Shown piece by piece: positions 12,128 to 24,775 of a stretch of DNA of 64,000 nucleotides. The notes under the pieces were generated by a model, which did not search any database, had not been told where the DNA came from, and was given only the letters and a program-made list of their open reading frames with translations. How positions within the stretch are numbered: position 1 is the stretch's first letter; each line of letters opens with the position of its first letter. Source of the stretch: Ectobius pallidus. Its lineage: Eukaryota > Arthropoda > Insecta > Blattodea > Ectobiidae. The stretch covers positions 43,973,825-44,037,824 of the forward strand of contig CAXKWD010000005.1 of the NCBI GenBank assembly GCA_964059195.1. Reading direction: 5' to 3'. Made by a program: the position numbers and the translations under genes.

Positions 12128-13186
12128 AACCCATGTTCATCTGCCGGACACTCCAGGGCAACATAGCAAGGAACTTCCAGGAAATGAATCAGCTTTTCCT
12201 GGTACGCAGCAACACGACTCAGCACACCAGATGACTTTTGTAATTACATTCTGAAAGACAGAACGATATAATTCATGTCATGAATAAAGACTATTAAAGG
12301 AATAGTATAATTAATAATTAGTCCCGTTTTAATAATAAGTAAATTAATTAGCATAATAAAGAAATCTGAAAAAAAATTAGGGAACTTGATATAAATTACG
12401 GAATTATTTAGATCCTAGAGAACAGTATAATAATGGAGATAACAAATCCCTAAACATGCGGATAATTGTTACATTTGCTAATTTGAATACCGTGGAGATG
12501 TAAACAAATTAATTTTCATGGGATATGTAATTAATAGAACATATCTTCTTTATCCACTTAATTAAAATACAATGCAGACACAGAGCCATTCGAAGATCTA
12601 CTTCATTAAAGCTAGAGGGGTGATAGAAGTCTTAGCACGTAATAGTGCCGTGCTAATTGTACTGGATATACATGTAATCCCCACCCTTACTTATATGACA
12701 TTTACTACTTCCTGCAGGGTATTTACTGTAAAAAAGAGAGTCACTGTAGGTCTTATCTGGAAGTAGCTTTTATTTTTATGTGGAACTCGTTAAAAATTAT
12801 CTTTTAAATTAAACTGCGTGAAATATACACAGGTGCAATAAAACAGTAAAATCATGAGAATTGAATTTACTGTTGCAAAGGATATTACTTAGCATATGGT
12901 GAATTAATGCAGTTGAGTAGGAAACAAAGTTATCTAGTACTAATGACTCAGATCTATAATTTAAGAGGGGAAACGGTTGAAATTAATACTGTCTAGATTT
13001 TAAAGAAATAATTAATTTTTATTGTATACAAACTTTCTCTTTCGTATATTTAAGAAGGTATTAATTTAAGTTTGATGTAGTAGTTTCTGCATGATTTGAT
13101 TTATCAATAATTGGAAGATTTTTATTTTTTATTGTCCTACCACTTGTGTGCAATATGACTGACTATTTTACACAATATCTCTCGTA
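12128..13186. other. Unassigned AT-rich DNA
   Basis: No domain or repeat family recognised; the short frames here are not convincing. Confidence 0.5.
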
Positions 13187-13191
13187 CGGTA

Positions 13192-13223
<32 letters not shown>

Positions 13224-15475
13224 CTGGCGGAGTTAAGGCCATAAGGCCTTCTCTACCACTCAGCCAGGGCAAAAACATGAAATACATAATGATAATAATA
13301 ATAATGATTAATAATAAATTAAAAGAACTGATATACGTGAATACAAGAAACGAACATTAAATACAAAGAAAAAATTAGAACATAAGTACTTGAATAATAT
13401 GAATATGTAATACAAATTACTAAAAATAAAGAAATTAAAAAAAAATAATAATGAAAGTCTAAACAAATACATTCTTAGTTATTACAAAATATAATGAAAA
13501 TTAAAATATATTACTAATTAGTATCAATTCCTAAATGTTATTGTATACTAAATTTATTAAATGGCGCTTGAACTGTGAAGTCGTTTGGCAGCTCCTGAGA
13601 TGGCTAGGCAGTGAATTCCAGTGACGAATAGCTGTTGTTGTAAACGAATTCGAATAATGTGTAGTTCTATAAAGAGGCATGGATAGTAAGGGGTCAAGCT
13701 GAGAGCGCGTGCCCAAGTTATGGTATGAAGAAAGGTATGAGACAGTGAAAATATCTTCGCTCACGCAGGCGTACCCATCGAAGGGATTCCAGTGACGGTG
13801 TTATGTGGTCATATTTACGAATGTTACATATATATCTGACGCACGCATTATGAACACGTTGCAGTCTTTGAGTCAAATTGCTGTTTAAGTCAGTAAGTAG
13901 GACGTCACAATAATCAAAATGAGGCAAAATGAGTGCCTGAACAAGTGTTTTTCTTAATTGAAACGGGAGACAGTCTTTTATACTATACAGAGTATGCAGC
14001 GTTGCAAATGTTGTTTTGCAGATATTAGCGACTTGCATATCCCACGTTAAATTATGGTCAATGTGTATGCCAAGGTATTTAACGGTATTACTATAAGGAA
14101 TTATAGAATCATTTAATTTCACTTGGTTTAGAAAATTGGCATCTATTTTAGACAATTGCCGCTTGAGCCCTATTATGATAGCTTGTGACTTCCTAGGATT
14201 TAGCTTTAAGTCGTGTCTTTCTGCCCATTTAGAAATCGAGTCTAAGTCACAGTTGATTTCTTCGATAGCGTCATTTACACGGTCGAGTCGTGAGTGTGTA
14301 TAGAGTACAATGTCGTCAGCATAAATCATGTATTTACTGTGAGTCAAATTATTAGATATGTCGTTTATATATATTGCAAAAAGTAGAGGTCCCAGTACAG
14401 ATCCCTGGGGAACTCCTGCCTTAACAGCCCGCCAAGAAGAGCTCATATTGTTTAAAATAACACATTGTTGACGGCCGTTAAGGTAAGAGCAGAACCAGTT
14501 CACGACATTATTTGAAAGATGTAGACGTCTAAGTTTGCTTATAAGCAGATCTATGTTCACAGAGTCAAATGCTTTGGAAAAGTCTAGTAAAGTCATCACT
14601 GAAACTTTGCTCACGTCCATTGCAGTGCGGATGTCCTCAATGACATTTATGACTGCAGTTGTAGTACTATGTCCTGTGCGGAAGCCAGATTGTAAAGAGT
14701 CAAGAAGATTATTTTCATTCAGGTAGTTAGTCAGTTGTTTGTGTACAATGCTTTCCAGTGCTTTCGAGAGGGCAGGAAGAATGTTAATGGGACGATAATC
14801 ATTGGGATTTTCAGGGATTTTAACCTTAGGAAGGGGATGTACGTAGGCCTTCTTCCATGTACTAGGGAACTTGGCTGTCATGATCGAAGCATTAAAAATG
14901 TGTGCTATTGTTGGTAATATTAAATGTGCTATTTTATTTATAAGAGTGATACTGATTTTGTCGACACCTGTCGCTTTAGACTTTATACGTTTCAACGCTG
15001 ATATTACGTCATCAACCATTATGTAAGAAAATAAAAAAATGTCTCCTATAAAGTTTGTGTCCATCTGCAAGTCAGTCGTGTCATTTCGAAAATGTGTAGT
15101 AACATTCTGAGATGCGGGCGTGACATTCGTGAAATATTCGTTCAAACGGTCAAGAGGTATAGAAATATGTTCTATTTGCTCTTTTATGTGTCCTATTCCC
15201 ATTGATCTCATACCCTGCCACAGGTCAGTCGGTGACGTGTTACGATCAAAAAGTTTGTTGATATATCCAACTTTAGCATTTCTAATCATCTGTGTGGTTT
15301 TATTTCTAAGACGTTTGTAATGTTGAAAATTTTCGTCATTTTTATTCTGCCTGAATTTCCTATATGCCTGATCTCTTAAAGCCATCATCTCTCGAATGTC
15401 GGGTGTCATCCACGGAGCAGGCGGTCTTCTTGTGTGTTTAGTCTTAATAGGTGCATGTGTGTTATACAATTTAAT
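13187..15475 (-). mobile_element. 5'-truncated LINE (Jockey/CR1-like non-LTR retrotransposon)
   Basis: On the minus strand this is the 3' part of a LINE: a reverse transcriptase frame, a short C-terminal region, a 3' UTR containing GCCTTATGGCCTTAACTCCG (about 13224-13243), and a terminal array of AAAT units (about 13187-13220). Tandem short-repeat tails are common in this group of LINEs. The endonuclease domain and ORF1 are missing, so insertion was 5'-truncated at about 15475. No clear target-site duplication was found. Confidence 0.85.
13531..15469 (-). pseudogene. LINE reverse transcriptase (frameshifted near its C terminus)
   Basis: The main frame (13718-15469, 583 codons) carries the linker motif PAPWMTPDI near residue 18 and a complete set of reverse transcriptase motifs: NDYRPINILPALSK near 224, LLDFSKAFD near 295, AGVPQGSVLGPLLF near 351-364, and the catalytic YADD near 383-386. 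The endonuclease that should precede it is lost. After LRERRYFHC the frame stops at 13718, while the expected C-terminal sequence (YHNLGTRSQLDPLL and on to 13531) continues in another frame overlapping by about 45 bases. A small deletion that shifted the frame would explain both the missing spacer and the break. The assignment to the Jockey/CR1 group rests on motif style only. Confidence 0.88.
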
Positions 15476-16441
15476 TACTAATTACTAGGCCTATTCATAA
15501 AATAATAATAAATATGCATTGTAATTTAAACCTAGGAAATTAATAAAAACAAATTTCCTTTAAATTACTTTGAAATTTTTATTTTCAGATTGTTAACAGT
15601 ATAAACTAACTTATAGGTCTAATTTTTTTAATGATGTGAAAATTATAAATAGTTTTGCTAACCATATTTTGTGGTATATTTACTGAGACGATCATGCATA
15701 AAGTTTCAAAATGGTAGCTTACACTGAAAATTGAAAATACTATGTGTTGAAAATAAAACTCTATGTAAATGATTTTAAAAGTCTGCATGGGGGGTATCAG
15801 AATTTAGAACCCAGTGTTGCTTTAGTGCAACAGATATTCTGACAACAGGTTATGAAATTTAAAAGAAGTACATAAATACGCGAAATTATATACCTGAGGT
15901 CAAATAATATAAATAATTTAACTGCCAAATCAAAATGAATTGTTAAATAGAGGATACTCCTAAATATGATATTAAGAACTCCATTTTTAAATTGCTGATC
16001 TTCAAGTGTTCCATAAAAGCTCATATTTATCATGCGATTATTTTCTCACTTCAATAAAATCAAGATTAAATATCATGGTAATATTTGTATCGACTATAGG
16101 CTTAACTTCGGGCTTCACTTGATCGCAGTCAATTTTAACTTTTATTTCCCCTCTGGCATCACATTTATACTACTAGAGGAAGTATTGTGTCCGACCCTGA
16201 AATTTGATATCAAGGTTTCAGTACAAAAATACGTTCTGAGGTTTTGAGTTAAGAAATTTCACCATTAAGTTAATCCATCTCTAATTAAAAGCTTTGTTAT
16301 AATAGTATTATTCTTATTTTTATTTTATTTTAACAGTCATCCTCTACATCAGAGGCTGCCAATTGACAAAGAATAGCATAACAGCATGCAGTATAAATGT
16401 GTAATTTGGTTATCTCTAAAGAAGAAGAAGAAATATGAAAT
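15476..16441. other. Unassigned AT-rich DNA
   Basis: No recognised gene or repeat; the short open frames have no family resemblance. Confidence 0.5.
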
Positions 16442-16623
16442 CTACTGTTTTGAATACAGATGGTATCTAAGCATTATTATCGAAATCTTTAAAGCCTGTA
16501 AGGCAATTTCTTTAAAGATCGATGTTGGGACTCCCAGATCTTGAAGTAGTGTGACACACTTCTGAGGGATAGTGCCTCTTGCACCCACCATTATGCCTCG
16601 TACTTCGATCTCTTGTAAATTAG
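16442..16623 (-). pseudogene. C-terminal scrap of a retroelement polyprotein (possibly R2-like)
   Basis: About 60 codons on the minus strand read continuously and end in TAG at 16442-16444. They contain EVRGIMVGARGTIPQ and end ALKISIIMLRYHLY. This pattern (hydrophobic strand, VGARGT turn, then a helix ending in an HLY-like motif) resembles the extreme C terminus of some site-specific-type LINE polyproteins (R2/NeSL-like). I recognise the pattern but cannot confirm it, and no catalytic domain is attached. Confidence 0.4.
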
Positions 16624-18040
16624 AGTCCTACTTAAATAGAGTCCTACTTTGAATTTACGTTAAACTGCAAGTCCCATGTTCTAATAACAATGTTAAACAG
16701 TCGTTAACTTACAGGAGTGGGTGTTTTCTAACGCTAAAATAAACTGCCATTAAATTTGCATTCAAAGGATTTAATATTTAATTGACGAATAATTATTTAC
16801 ATTGACAATAGGGAAACGAAAGCCTGCGATTTTGGATTAGAAATTCACAAATATTGCATTAAACGTCTTTTGTGACTAGTTTTATGATATATGACGATAA
16901 AGGTGGATTTCATTTAGAAAAATGTTAATTAGTATTCTGATATTCTGTTAAAAATCGCGAATTAACTGTCCAGAAAAATGCTATACAAAAGTATTTAGTA
17001 TGACTTCAGTACGATTCGCTTCTATGGGGAAAACGAACTGAGTACAATTCGCTTCCACTTTAATGCTGCATTGACCTATAGACCTATACACTGCAACAAA
17101 CTCAAATCGTACCTAATCCGTGTCCATTTAACTGTACTGAATACCACAAGCCTACTCATTTCTATCTGAATATTCAACCTAGGCAAACTACGGCAATATA
17201 CGGCCATAAAAATTATTTCATCCGGCACACTGGTAAAAATAACTATTGTTGCTTTATATTTGATGTTTTATGATCAAGTATTTTGTTTACCCTGTTACGG
17301 TTGGTATGACAGGTCACTGCCAATTGTATTTTTCAATTGCCATGACGACTTTACGGGCCTAGACCGGTAAAATTTACTTTACCGGCCTTAGCTGCCAAAG
17401 TGCTACTTTTCGGCGAGTTAGCAGTCCGACAAGCAGCTGTTTTACAGAGCGTGTGCTAAAAATAAAAGTAATTTTAACAATTAGTTCTCTTTTGATTTCC
17501 GAACCAGTATACCATCTTTAGTATCAGTTACTCACTTCAAGTGCATTTTTTCTATCAGCGTACCCGTGCCGAGTATTTGAATTTACTAACTCCATTGTTA
17601 TTTGAGAAAAATAAGATAATGTGTATTTCAAACTCGTAGTTTAGTTAAGAGATCCAAGTATTCAATGTCTTATTTTTTTAACGTGAAGTTAGTAATGACG
17701 ACAGGTAGGAATAAGTATTGATCATCAAGAAAAGGTTATTAAGAAGGGCTTTCTTCCTTTCAAAAATGGGCTCCAATAAATGTAGCATACTATTGTCTTA
17801 CCCAATCTCAAGCACATCGCGGTTGCATGAAGCAGACAGAAGGACTTCGCTCATTGGTTGCACTATCATTTTCATCACATTACATACATGAAACTGAAAC
17901 TTAAGTAGAAATATACATATATTCTTCTTGCCCTAACATTCAGACTCAACCTTCTCACTAAAGTGAAACTGTATTCAGAATATGTATTACACTTTATTTA
18001 TTATTTATGTACTATTACTTTCTCATTTTTCAAAAATAAA
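16624..18040. other. Unassigned AT-rich DNA
   Basis: Nothing recognised. Around 17300-17460 the GC content rises slightly (CCGGTAAAATTTACTTTACCGG is a 22-base near-palindrome starting at about 17364), without further context. Confidence 0.45.
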
Positions 18041-18205
18041 TTTAGCCGGCCTTAGGCCAATTTTCCAGGATTTTTTTTTCTTATTTTACCGTCTGATTAC
18101 ATTGTTTTCCGTTTCCGTTTGTTTATATTTGTTTGTTTATCACACACAAACGCCCACAGCCTCCTTCACCGCAACTTTACCAATGCTAAGGAGACCGGCT
18201 CTCCT
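18041..18205 (-). repeat. tRNA-derived SINE, family C
   Basis: It resembles, in the opposite orientation, the SINE at 50461-50634. Both share TTAGCCGGCC at one end, a TTTGTTT/TTTTCC-rich middle and CACAGCCTCCTTCAC next to the tRNA-like head. The B box is poorly preserved here. The 82-codon plus-strand frame through it is incidental. Confidence 0.6.
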
Positions 18206-18217
18206 TTCAGAGATTGA

Positions 18218-18425
18218 TTACGTTCCATAATTAATCACCGCTATGTCACTGGATATTGTAATCGTTCAAAATGAATATCTGAGAAGAAGACATCACTGAA
18301 CAAACAAAAAAACAAACAAAAATAGAAACAATAGAACAGATGCACACGAATGAATGTTATTACAAGAGACTGCAGGTACACTGAAACATTCTAAACACGT
18401 CACATGACCTATATGAAGTCAAAGT
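18218..18425. repeat. Dispersed repeat of unknown type, copy 1
   Basis: This segment is about 80 percent similar by eye to 25473-25640 in the same orientation. Shared blocks include CCGCTATGTCACTGGATATT, AGACATCACTGAACAA, AACAGATGCAC and ACATGACCTATATG-like sequence. Both copies directly follow a SINE. No coding capacity or terminal repeats are seen. Confidence 0.65.
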
Positions 18426-21400
18426 ATTCAAAATAAGCTAACACTTAAGCTAACAACAACAGTCATAGTATTGGTATTATTAATAAAGAAAATAGTAGGC
18501 TTAAGTGTAGTGAACAAGCCTGAATTTAAAAATTAACGAAAAGGAATAAGATATTTACTACATAGGTCCATAAGTAGGCCTACATCTCCACACAAAAATA
18601 GCAATAATTAAACCAGACCTAAGTCGTATAATAATGATTTTGCTTAATTTTGCATTCTACTTTATGATTTATTTACTTGACCAAGGAAATCTACATCTAT
18701 TGAATAGTCGGAGTAAATATTTATTCAGTTAACATGTGTAACGCTACAAGGAAAACATATGAAAAATCCTATATAATTCTGAAATCTAATTAACCTGGAG
18801 ATTATACATTAATATTCGAATGGCACATTCTGGTAACCTCTGTAATACAATTCTTAATATGTATATGTTCGAAAGTTTGTGCAACATATTTTGCACCGTT
18901 TATTTAGCTTAGGTAGAGGGCAATGCCACTTAATTGCTATAAGCCCTATTTCTAAATGTCAACTCTGGAATCCTCAATATGGTACTATCAATATTTTATA
19001 GTTTGCTATTAAGAAGGACGAACATTTCCATCCACACTGCAAGGTTATCTTTTTCCTTAAAAAAGTAAATGCTATTCGGCCCATTTCTCCTTCATTTCCT
19101 ATTGCATTCCTACAAGAAGATTGTCAACCCCTGACTTACCCTTTGCGCTTTTAAACCCATTTTAATAGACTTCCCCTATCATGGTTCTTAGAATAAAAAA
19201 ATACCATTTTAACTTTTAATTAACTTTCGATTGAAACCAGCAATATTTACTGGCATCATTAGAATTAACAGAATCATACGGGGGGGGGGGGGCATGAACA
19301 TATTTTATTTCCTCTAAACTATTTTGTGTTTTTTCCACTCCATCCTCTCCAGTTTTTCGAAATTGAGTCTCTTTCAGTGTTGATTCATAATAAGGGAAAA
19401 TGCAATAAATACCGGTACGGTACATGGAAAGCACTAAACATAAATCATTGCTTATGTGGGAAGTATGTTTAACAGAATGGAGAAAAGGCTAGAAAAAGCA
19501 AGATAAAATTGCGATTTTTTTCTATCCTCGAGATTCTAATATACACTTCTCACGAATCTATCGCAATATAATTGTTTGTATGATAGAGGAAAAACCTGGG
19601 AAACTTACGTGAAATAATAATTAAATAAGTTACAAACGTCTGTTCGAGAAGTTGGACTCAAGTGTGTCAAGCATAATGCGGTGGTATTTTGTCTTGGTGC
19701 ACTGCCTTCTTGATCTCATGAATGATCACGTGTGTGGTGCTTGGTTGCGATCTTTCGCCTCGTGGTTCTCACAAGTTGTTAATACTCATTGTAGGTGTTC
19801 TTATTTTTAGTTGTTAATAAAAATGTAGCAAGCGCTAGTATTGCAAGGTACTCAGTATATGGATAACGATCTTGGGTTTCATATAATGAAGCACTTGTCT
19901 GGTAACTAAAGCGGTAATGAATGCGGTAAGTTAGGTTGCAGGCACTGGGCACTGGAAATTCAACTTTGCTCCAGGAAAGGATGAACGGGAAGTAAAAAAA
20001 GAAACACTACCTTAGAGTTTTTATTAATCTTCCTTGCACACGGGAACATTACTACTTTAACAGTATTGCTATAATTCTATGAAATTGTGTAGGTTACGAT
20101 TTAACAATCGTGGTGCCTGTACAAAAAAGACCGACGCATAACTATCTTTTTTTATTAAACATATTGCGAATATCCATTTCCGAAATTCGAATTACATTTT
20201 CAAGGAGTTTCTGAGATTCTACCGTCCGTTTAAACCGTTGTTCAATACTAAAGTTGTCATCTACTGGTAAATCTGTTAAGTCAATTAATTAACACGTCTT
20301 GATTGACATTAAGACAAATATAAAACAGATTTCTCGTTTTGTATTTCTGTTTCGAGGAAAAAGATAAATATTTTCCGTTCAAACTATTTTTTAACCTAGA
20401 TAGTTTAACTCAGTGATAGGTAGGACCACGGCTGTGAAGTTAAAACAGTTTTGTTGTACCGGTATGTTCTTATTTTGATAGAAGTGGAATTTATTGTGAA
20501 TAAGAAGTATGTCGAATGTATTTTCATTTAGAACCTTTGCCAGTAATGAATTTCCATAGACACACTCTCATAGGTGTTGCGTGTGCAATTAATAATTCCT
20601 CGCAGACAAGTATCTATTTCTAAGTCCTACAGCACAGTGCAATACCACCATCATTGTTGTATTCCAAGTTACGCCCACTTATAGTATAATGGATACCCAT
20701 GACTGGATGTGATGTCATCATCACGTGACTTCATTAGCACAATTATTCTGTTCCCCTCCCTTCTTCGTACTCACATCCTCTCTATTTTCTCTTCACTTGA
20801 AAACCTTTCCATCCGTTTGCATTGAGTCCCTAGTTCTCTCTCACTTCAAACCCCTTCTCACTGTTTCCTACTTCAACATCCCTTGTAATTGGTAAGCTTC
20901 ACTATTGAAACTTTCAACGATGACTGCCCTCGTTTCTACTTGGCATTCTAATAGAGAGATAGGGGGAGTTCTTATAATGTCCACTATTTGGAACAGTTTC
21001 AAATTGCCTACAGAAAGTTTTATTTTATTTTCTTAGGTTATGGTCGGATGAACTTGTTCTTCTTTACATTTCTTAGTATACTGACTGTATTTTTCCCTCA
21101 TTGCAAAACACATTGTAATATAACATGCAATTACCATACTGTCTGAAATAGATAGTTGTCTCGGACATCATAAAATGTTATTACGATACCATTTTGTCCT
21201 TTTTTGTATAAAAAGCTATTTTATTAGCTGTTAGGTGGTCGTTATTTCATGGAGACTCAGCAAGTATTCTTTCCACAGCCTTTTTTGTTAGTTATTTGTT
21301 CACAATCATAGAAAAAGTATCAAGGAGGAGCATTTCATATTCCTGACCAAAATTATCTCTAATGTAGTGTTTTCTGAGTAATTATCCAGTGAGATAAAAA

Positions 21401-21463
21401 AAAATTAGGTGCATAATGAATATAGAGTGTTCCCACGTATAAACTGTAGATAGATTATTTCCG
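18426..21463. other. Unassigned AT-rich DNA
   Basis: No gene recognised. A run of 13 G lies at 19280-19292. A GAAAGTTTGTGCAACAT block at about 18870 recurs at about 26566, but the similarity is only about 35 bases long. Confidence 0.45.
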
Positions 21464-21710
21464 AGAGAGAGCAAGATAGAAAGAAAGAGAAACAGGTAGA
21501 GAGAGAGAGAGAGAAAGACAGTGGTATAGGCAGGTAGAGAGAGGGAGGGAGAAAGAAAAGAAGAGATCAGATAGAAGCTACTCGTAGTTTTAAGGAAGAT
21601 GAAAAGATGCTATGAAAACTAGTGTCGTATTCTTCTTCCTTTCCTCTCTTTCTCTTTCTCTTTCTCCTTCTTTTTCTCTTTCTCTTTCTCTCCCTCTCCT
21701 TCACTCTATC
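21464..21710. repeat. Purine-rich then pyrimidine-rich low-complexity tracts
   Basis: Positions about 21464-21565 are rich in AG/GAGA on the plus strand, and 21634-21705 are rich in TTTCTC/CTCT. The two tracts are roughly complementary and could pair or form non-B DNA, but they look like ordinary simple repeats. Confidence 0.8.
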
Positions 21711-22207
21711 CCTTCAACACAAAATTAAACAATCAACTTCCACTCCGTAAGACAAAAATAATTCTGCAATTTCAATGTGAAATAATATTAACTGCGTTTT
21801 GGGAAATTATACAATTACGTTATTACTATTATTATTATGATTATTACTATTACTAATTGAATAAATAATAGGCATAGTTCACACTAACAGGGCAATAATA
21901 TATTTCAGTTATTTTTTAGTTCGAAGTTTATGTTCTTTTTATTCTTCCTTCCCTGCCTCTGCACTATTTTTTGTATCCATTACATTTCATTTGAGTCTCC
22001 GACTTTAAAAATTGTACTTTTTAAAAATGCGTTTAGTATTTAGGCCTGTAGCTTCTTCTTATTTATTCCTTTCTCTCTGTTAGTTTCTTTCGCGACTTAT
22101 TTTTCTATCCTCCTTCGTTCTCTCTTACTTTCTGTATTTTTCATGTACATTTTCTCGTTTTCCTTTCTGTACTTCTAGTGCTCTATTTCTTTCTTTCATT
22201 CTAGCTA

Positions 22208-22243
22208 CCTTTCTTTCTTTTTCTTTCTTTTTTCTTTCTTTTT

Positions 22244-22338
<95 letters not shown>
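22208..22338. repeat. (TTTC)n microsatellite
   Basis: A nearly pure tetranucleotide array of about 130 bases, with a few TTTTTC interruptions at the left end. The minus-strand Lys/Glu/Arg-rich frame at 22125-22370 is a translation of this array and not a gene. Confidence 0.97.
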
Positions 22339-22341
<3 letters not shown>

Positions 22342-22639
22342 TTTTCCCTCCCGCTTGCAATACTTACCATTGGTTAGTTCTTTGTTTTCTTTATTCTTAC
22401 CAATCTTACACTTTTACACACTTTTTCCTACACTGGTTCCAATTCATATCTTTTTTTCTTTCTTTCGTACTTAGCAATATTCTATGTCTACAGAATACAA
22501 ATGTTATTTCTTAATCTTCCACGTAAGTTACTGTACATCCTACAATCATTTAACATTCCATAACAGTTTCCTTATTTCTTATTCTATTGTTTTCGATTTC
22601 CACTTGTAGGCCTACATGTTCTCCTGTTTCTCTTGCCTG

Positions 22640-22960
22640 AGCGTGTTCTTGTATTCTGTCACGCAAGAGGCCTAACTGCGTTAAATGTGAGCTGCGCGCG
22701 CAACATCGCCATATATAACACAATTAAACGTGACACATAATACGTCGGAAGTTGTATTGCAGCAACCACACTCGAACGTGCAAAGCTCCAACAAAGCGTT
22801 TCCATTGTTGTCACTCCATTGTCGCAGGAACTGGCGCCCGGGAAGTCAGCAACCCGTACTACACTGCAGCCTCCTCCCAGCAGAAACGCTCAGTTCATCC
22901 ATACCAAACCGTTTCAATCTGCTTTCGTCTCGCTTGACGTGCCGCACAGTAAATAACTGA
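22640..22960. other. GC-richer patch with TATA-like and PBS-like motifs
   Basis: The patch contains GCGCGCGC, a CCATATATAAC TATA-like motif at about 22710-22720, and, about 120 bases later, CTGGCGCCCGGGAAG (about 22830), which resembles a primer-binding site of the tRNA-Lys type used by some LTR retrotransposons. This could be the end of an old LTR plus leader, or a promoter-like region. No gag or pol frame follows. Two overlapping short plus-strand frames show no domain. Confidence 0.25.
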
Positions 22961-23635
22961 ATTAGTGGTGTACGTTTTTAAGTACGTTCCATCACTGTAT
23001 AACATGTGAGACATAGACCTATAAATCCGTCGAAACTTGCTGTTGGGAATATAATGCATTTCTATTCTCACTGTATGGTTTACTTATTCTTATAACAGAT
23101 TTTGCGTTTAAAAATGAATCCAAGCTTAGGAAATATTTCTCTCACATCTACTTCCATGAAAGGTAGTGTGATAAATGTTCTGGATAAGAAAATAATTATG
23201 CACATTTTAACTGTCTCTACAACTTTACTGCGCAAACTTGTGTATCTTTTAAAGTAGATGAGATAAAAAATTAACACGACTAAACTTTCACTGAAATAAT
23301 AATTTTTTACAAAATCCAATATAAGTGTTCATTATTCAAATTCTGAAATTTTGAAATTTAAATTTTTATGAAAATTGTTAAGACCACCACTAAACATTTT
23401 GCAAAAAGCTTTCATGAAAATTGCTCTTTATTTTTAAGAAATAGAAATCACATTCTAAGGGAGCAATGAAAGTACAAGAAAAATATAACTAAATATAGTA
23501 CACCGTTTATCCATTACAAGGCAAGCACAGATGGACGGACAGATAAATACAATTAGGTCTACACATTTTTTAAGCGTGGTGAAACATGATTCCTCGGTGT
23601 TATCTCGATTTACATTAATTGTTTCCCGATCACTA
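22961..23635. other. Unassigned AT-rich DNA
   Basis: Nothing recognised. Confidence 0.5.
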
Positions 23636-23962
23636 CATTAGAACTCCAATTATTCGAATTAATTGGACCTTATCCGATCCGAATAATCAAAATTGTATAA
23701 ATAATTGAAAAGGTAATTTCTTAATAAAAAATGAGTTTTATAGTGTTGTACTTATATATCTTGAACATATCGGTCACAATCAGTAGATTTTCTGGAAACT
23801 ATCGATCTTCAAGGCTAAAAGTTTTACTTTTCGCAAATAGTCGGCCCTCAAAGAGGGTTTCCGAATGCTCGCTGCTGCAAAAACCAATTGAATAAGGCCA
23901 CAAAGTGATCCGGATAATTAGCGATACGAATTGTTGGAGTTCGGATAATAGGAGTTCTATTT
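23636..23962. mobile_element. Tc1/mariner-superfamily MITE (pogo/Tigger-like ends)
   Basis: The 327-bp unit is flanked by TA on both sides (23634-23635 and 23963-23964). Its left end reads CATTAGAACTCCAATTATTC and its right end, on the opposite strand, AAATAGAACTCCTATTATCC. Inner segments with ATTATCCGAA-like motifs are repeated in both orientations. The TAGAACTCC(N)ATTATCCGAA tip is typical of pogo/Tigger-type elements. No transposase is encoded. Confidence 0.65.
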
Positions 23963-24163
23963 TATTATACTTTCTCTATGCTTCGTATATATGCGACAAA
24001 ATAAACAAAAACGGAAAAGAATTTTAAAAAAGTAAAAAAATGGAGTAAAAATATGTATAACCTACAAGCCTACATAAATATTATTTTATGAAGAGATTTC
24101 TGACCTTTTTTTGGGCTCCCATTAAGTATTTTGTTCTTCAACTCATAATAAAATATATTTTAA

Positions 24164-24404
24164 CCCTTTCACTTCTGCAGTTCGTTAACTCAAAAAATTG
24201 TAGGCCTATAAAGGAGAGGTATAAGATTAATGGAGCAATACTATAAGTTAAAAAACGAGAATATTTATTCTCTTGTTAAGATCATCATTCAAGGGTACCT
24301 CAATGTTCTACTGAAATCTTTTTTCGTTGATCCCAAGGTTACGGCACAGTAATGGATTTACTTGACGATTGCTTATATGAACATAAAATTCAGCTCTGAA
24401 AGTG
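24164..24404. mobile_element. Possible short piggyBac-like MITE
   Basis: The 241-bp unit lies between two TTAA sites (24160-24163 and 24405-24408). Its left end is CCCTTTCACTTCTGCAG and its right end, on the opposite strand, CACTTTCAGAGCTG. The inverted match is imperfect (about 10 of 14 positions), so chance is possible. Confidence 0.42.
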
Positions 24405-24711
24405 TTAAAAAGATAATACGGAACGGAAACAATATGCGCCTACACCAGAAAATCAGAGTAACAAACCAAATTAGCCTATATTCAATTAATGAAGTAGTGT
24501 TATTTCAGGATAGCCTATAGATGAAGTTCGTTGGAAAGAATGGTTTTCTTGAAGAAAATTTTGAATTGATAGGTTTCAGTAATTGAAATAAAAGTATAGA
24601 TTAGTCTTACTTTCTCCCATATACGTAAAAAAAAAATCAATCGAAATCGAAATAGAGATAACACCGGGAAAACATGTTTCACGATGCCTAGAAACAGGAA
24701 AAAGTGTGTTT

Positions 24712-24775
24712 GGAGTCCGTCTGTCCGTCTGTCCGTCGGACTGTCCGCTGTCCGCTGTCCGTCTGTCTCTGGACA
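24712..24775. repeat. GTCC/GTCT short tandem array
   Basis: Tandem GTCCGTCT and GTCCGCT units. The following 450 bases (to about 25250) are AT-rich with no recognised family; an 88-codon frame at 24959-25225 has no domain. Similar GTCTGTCC arrays occur at 27825-27850, 42068-42080 and 42960-42990, two of them at Helitron 5' ends. Confidence 0.7.

Noticed and set aside
22125..22370. Lys/Glu-rich protein frame
   Set aside because: It is a translation of the (TTTC)n microsatellite.
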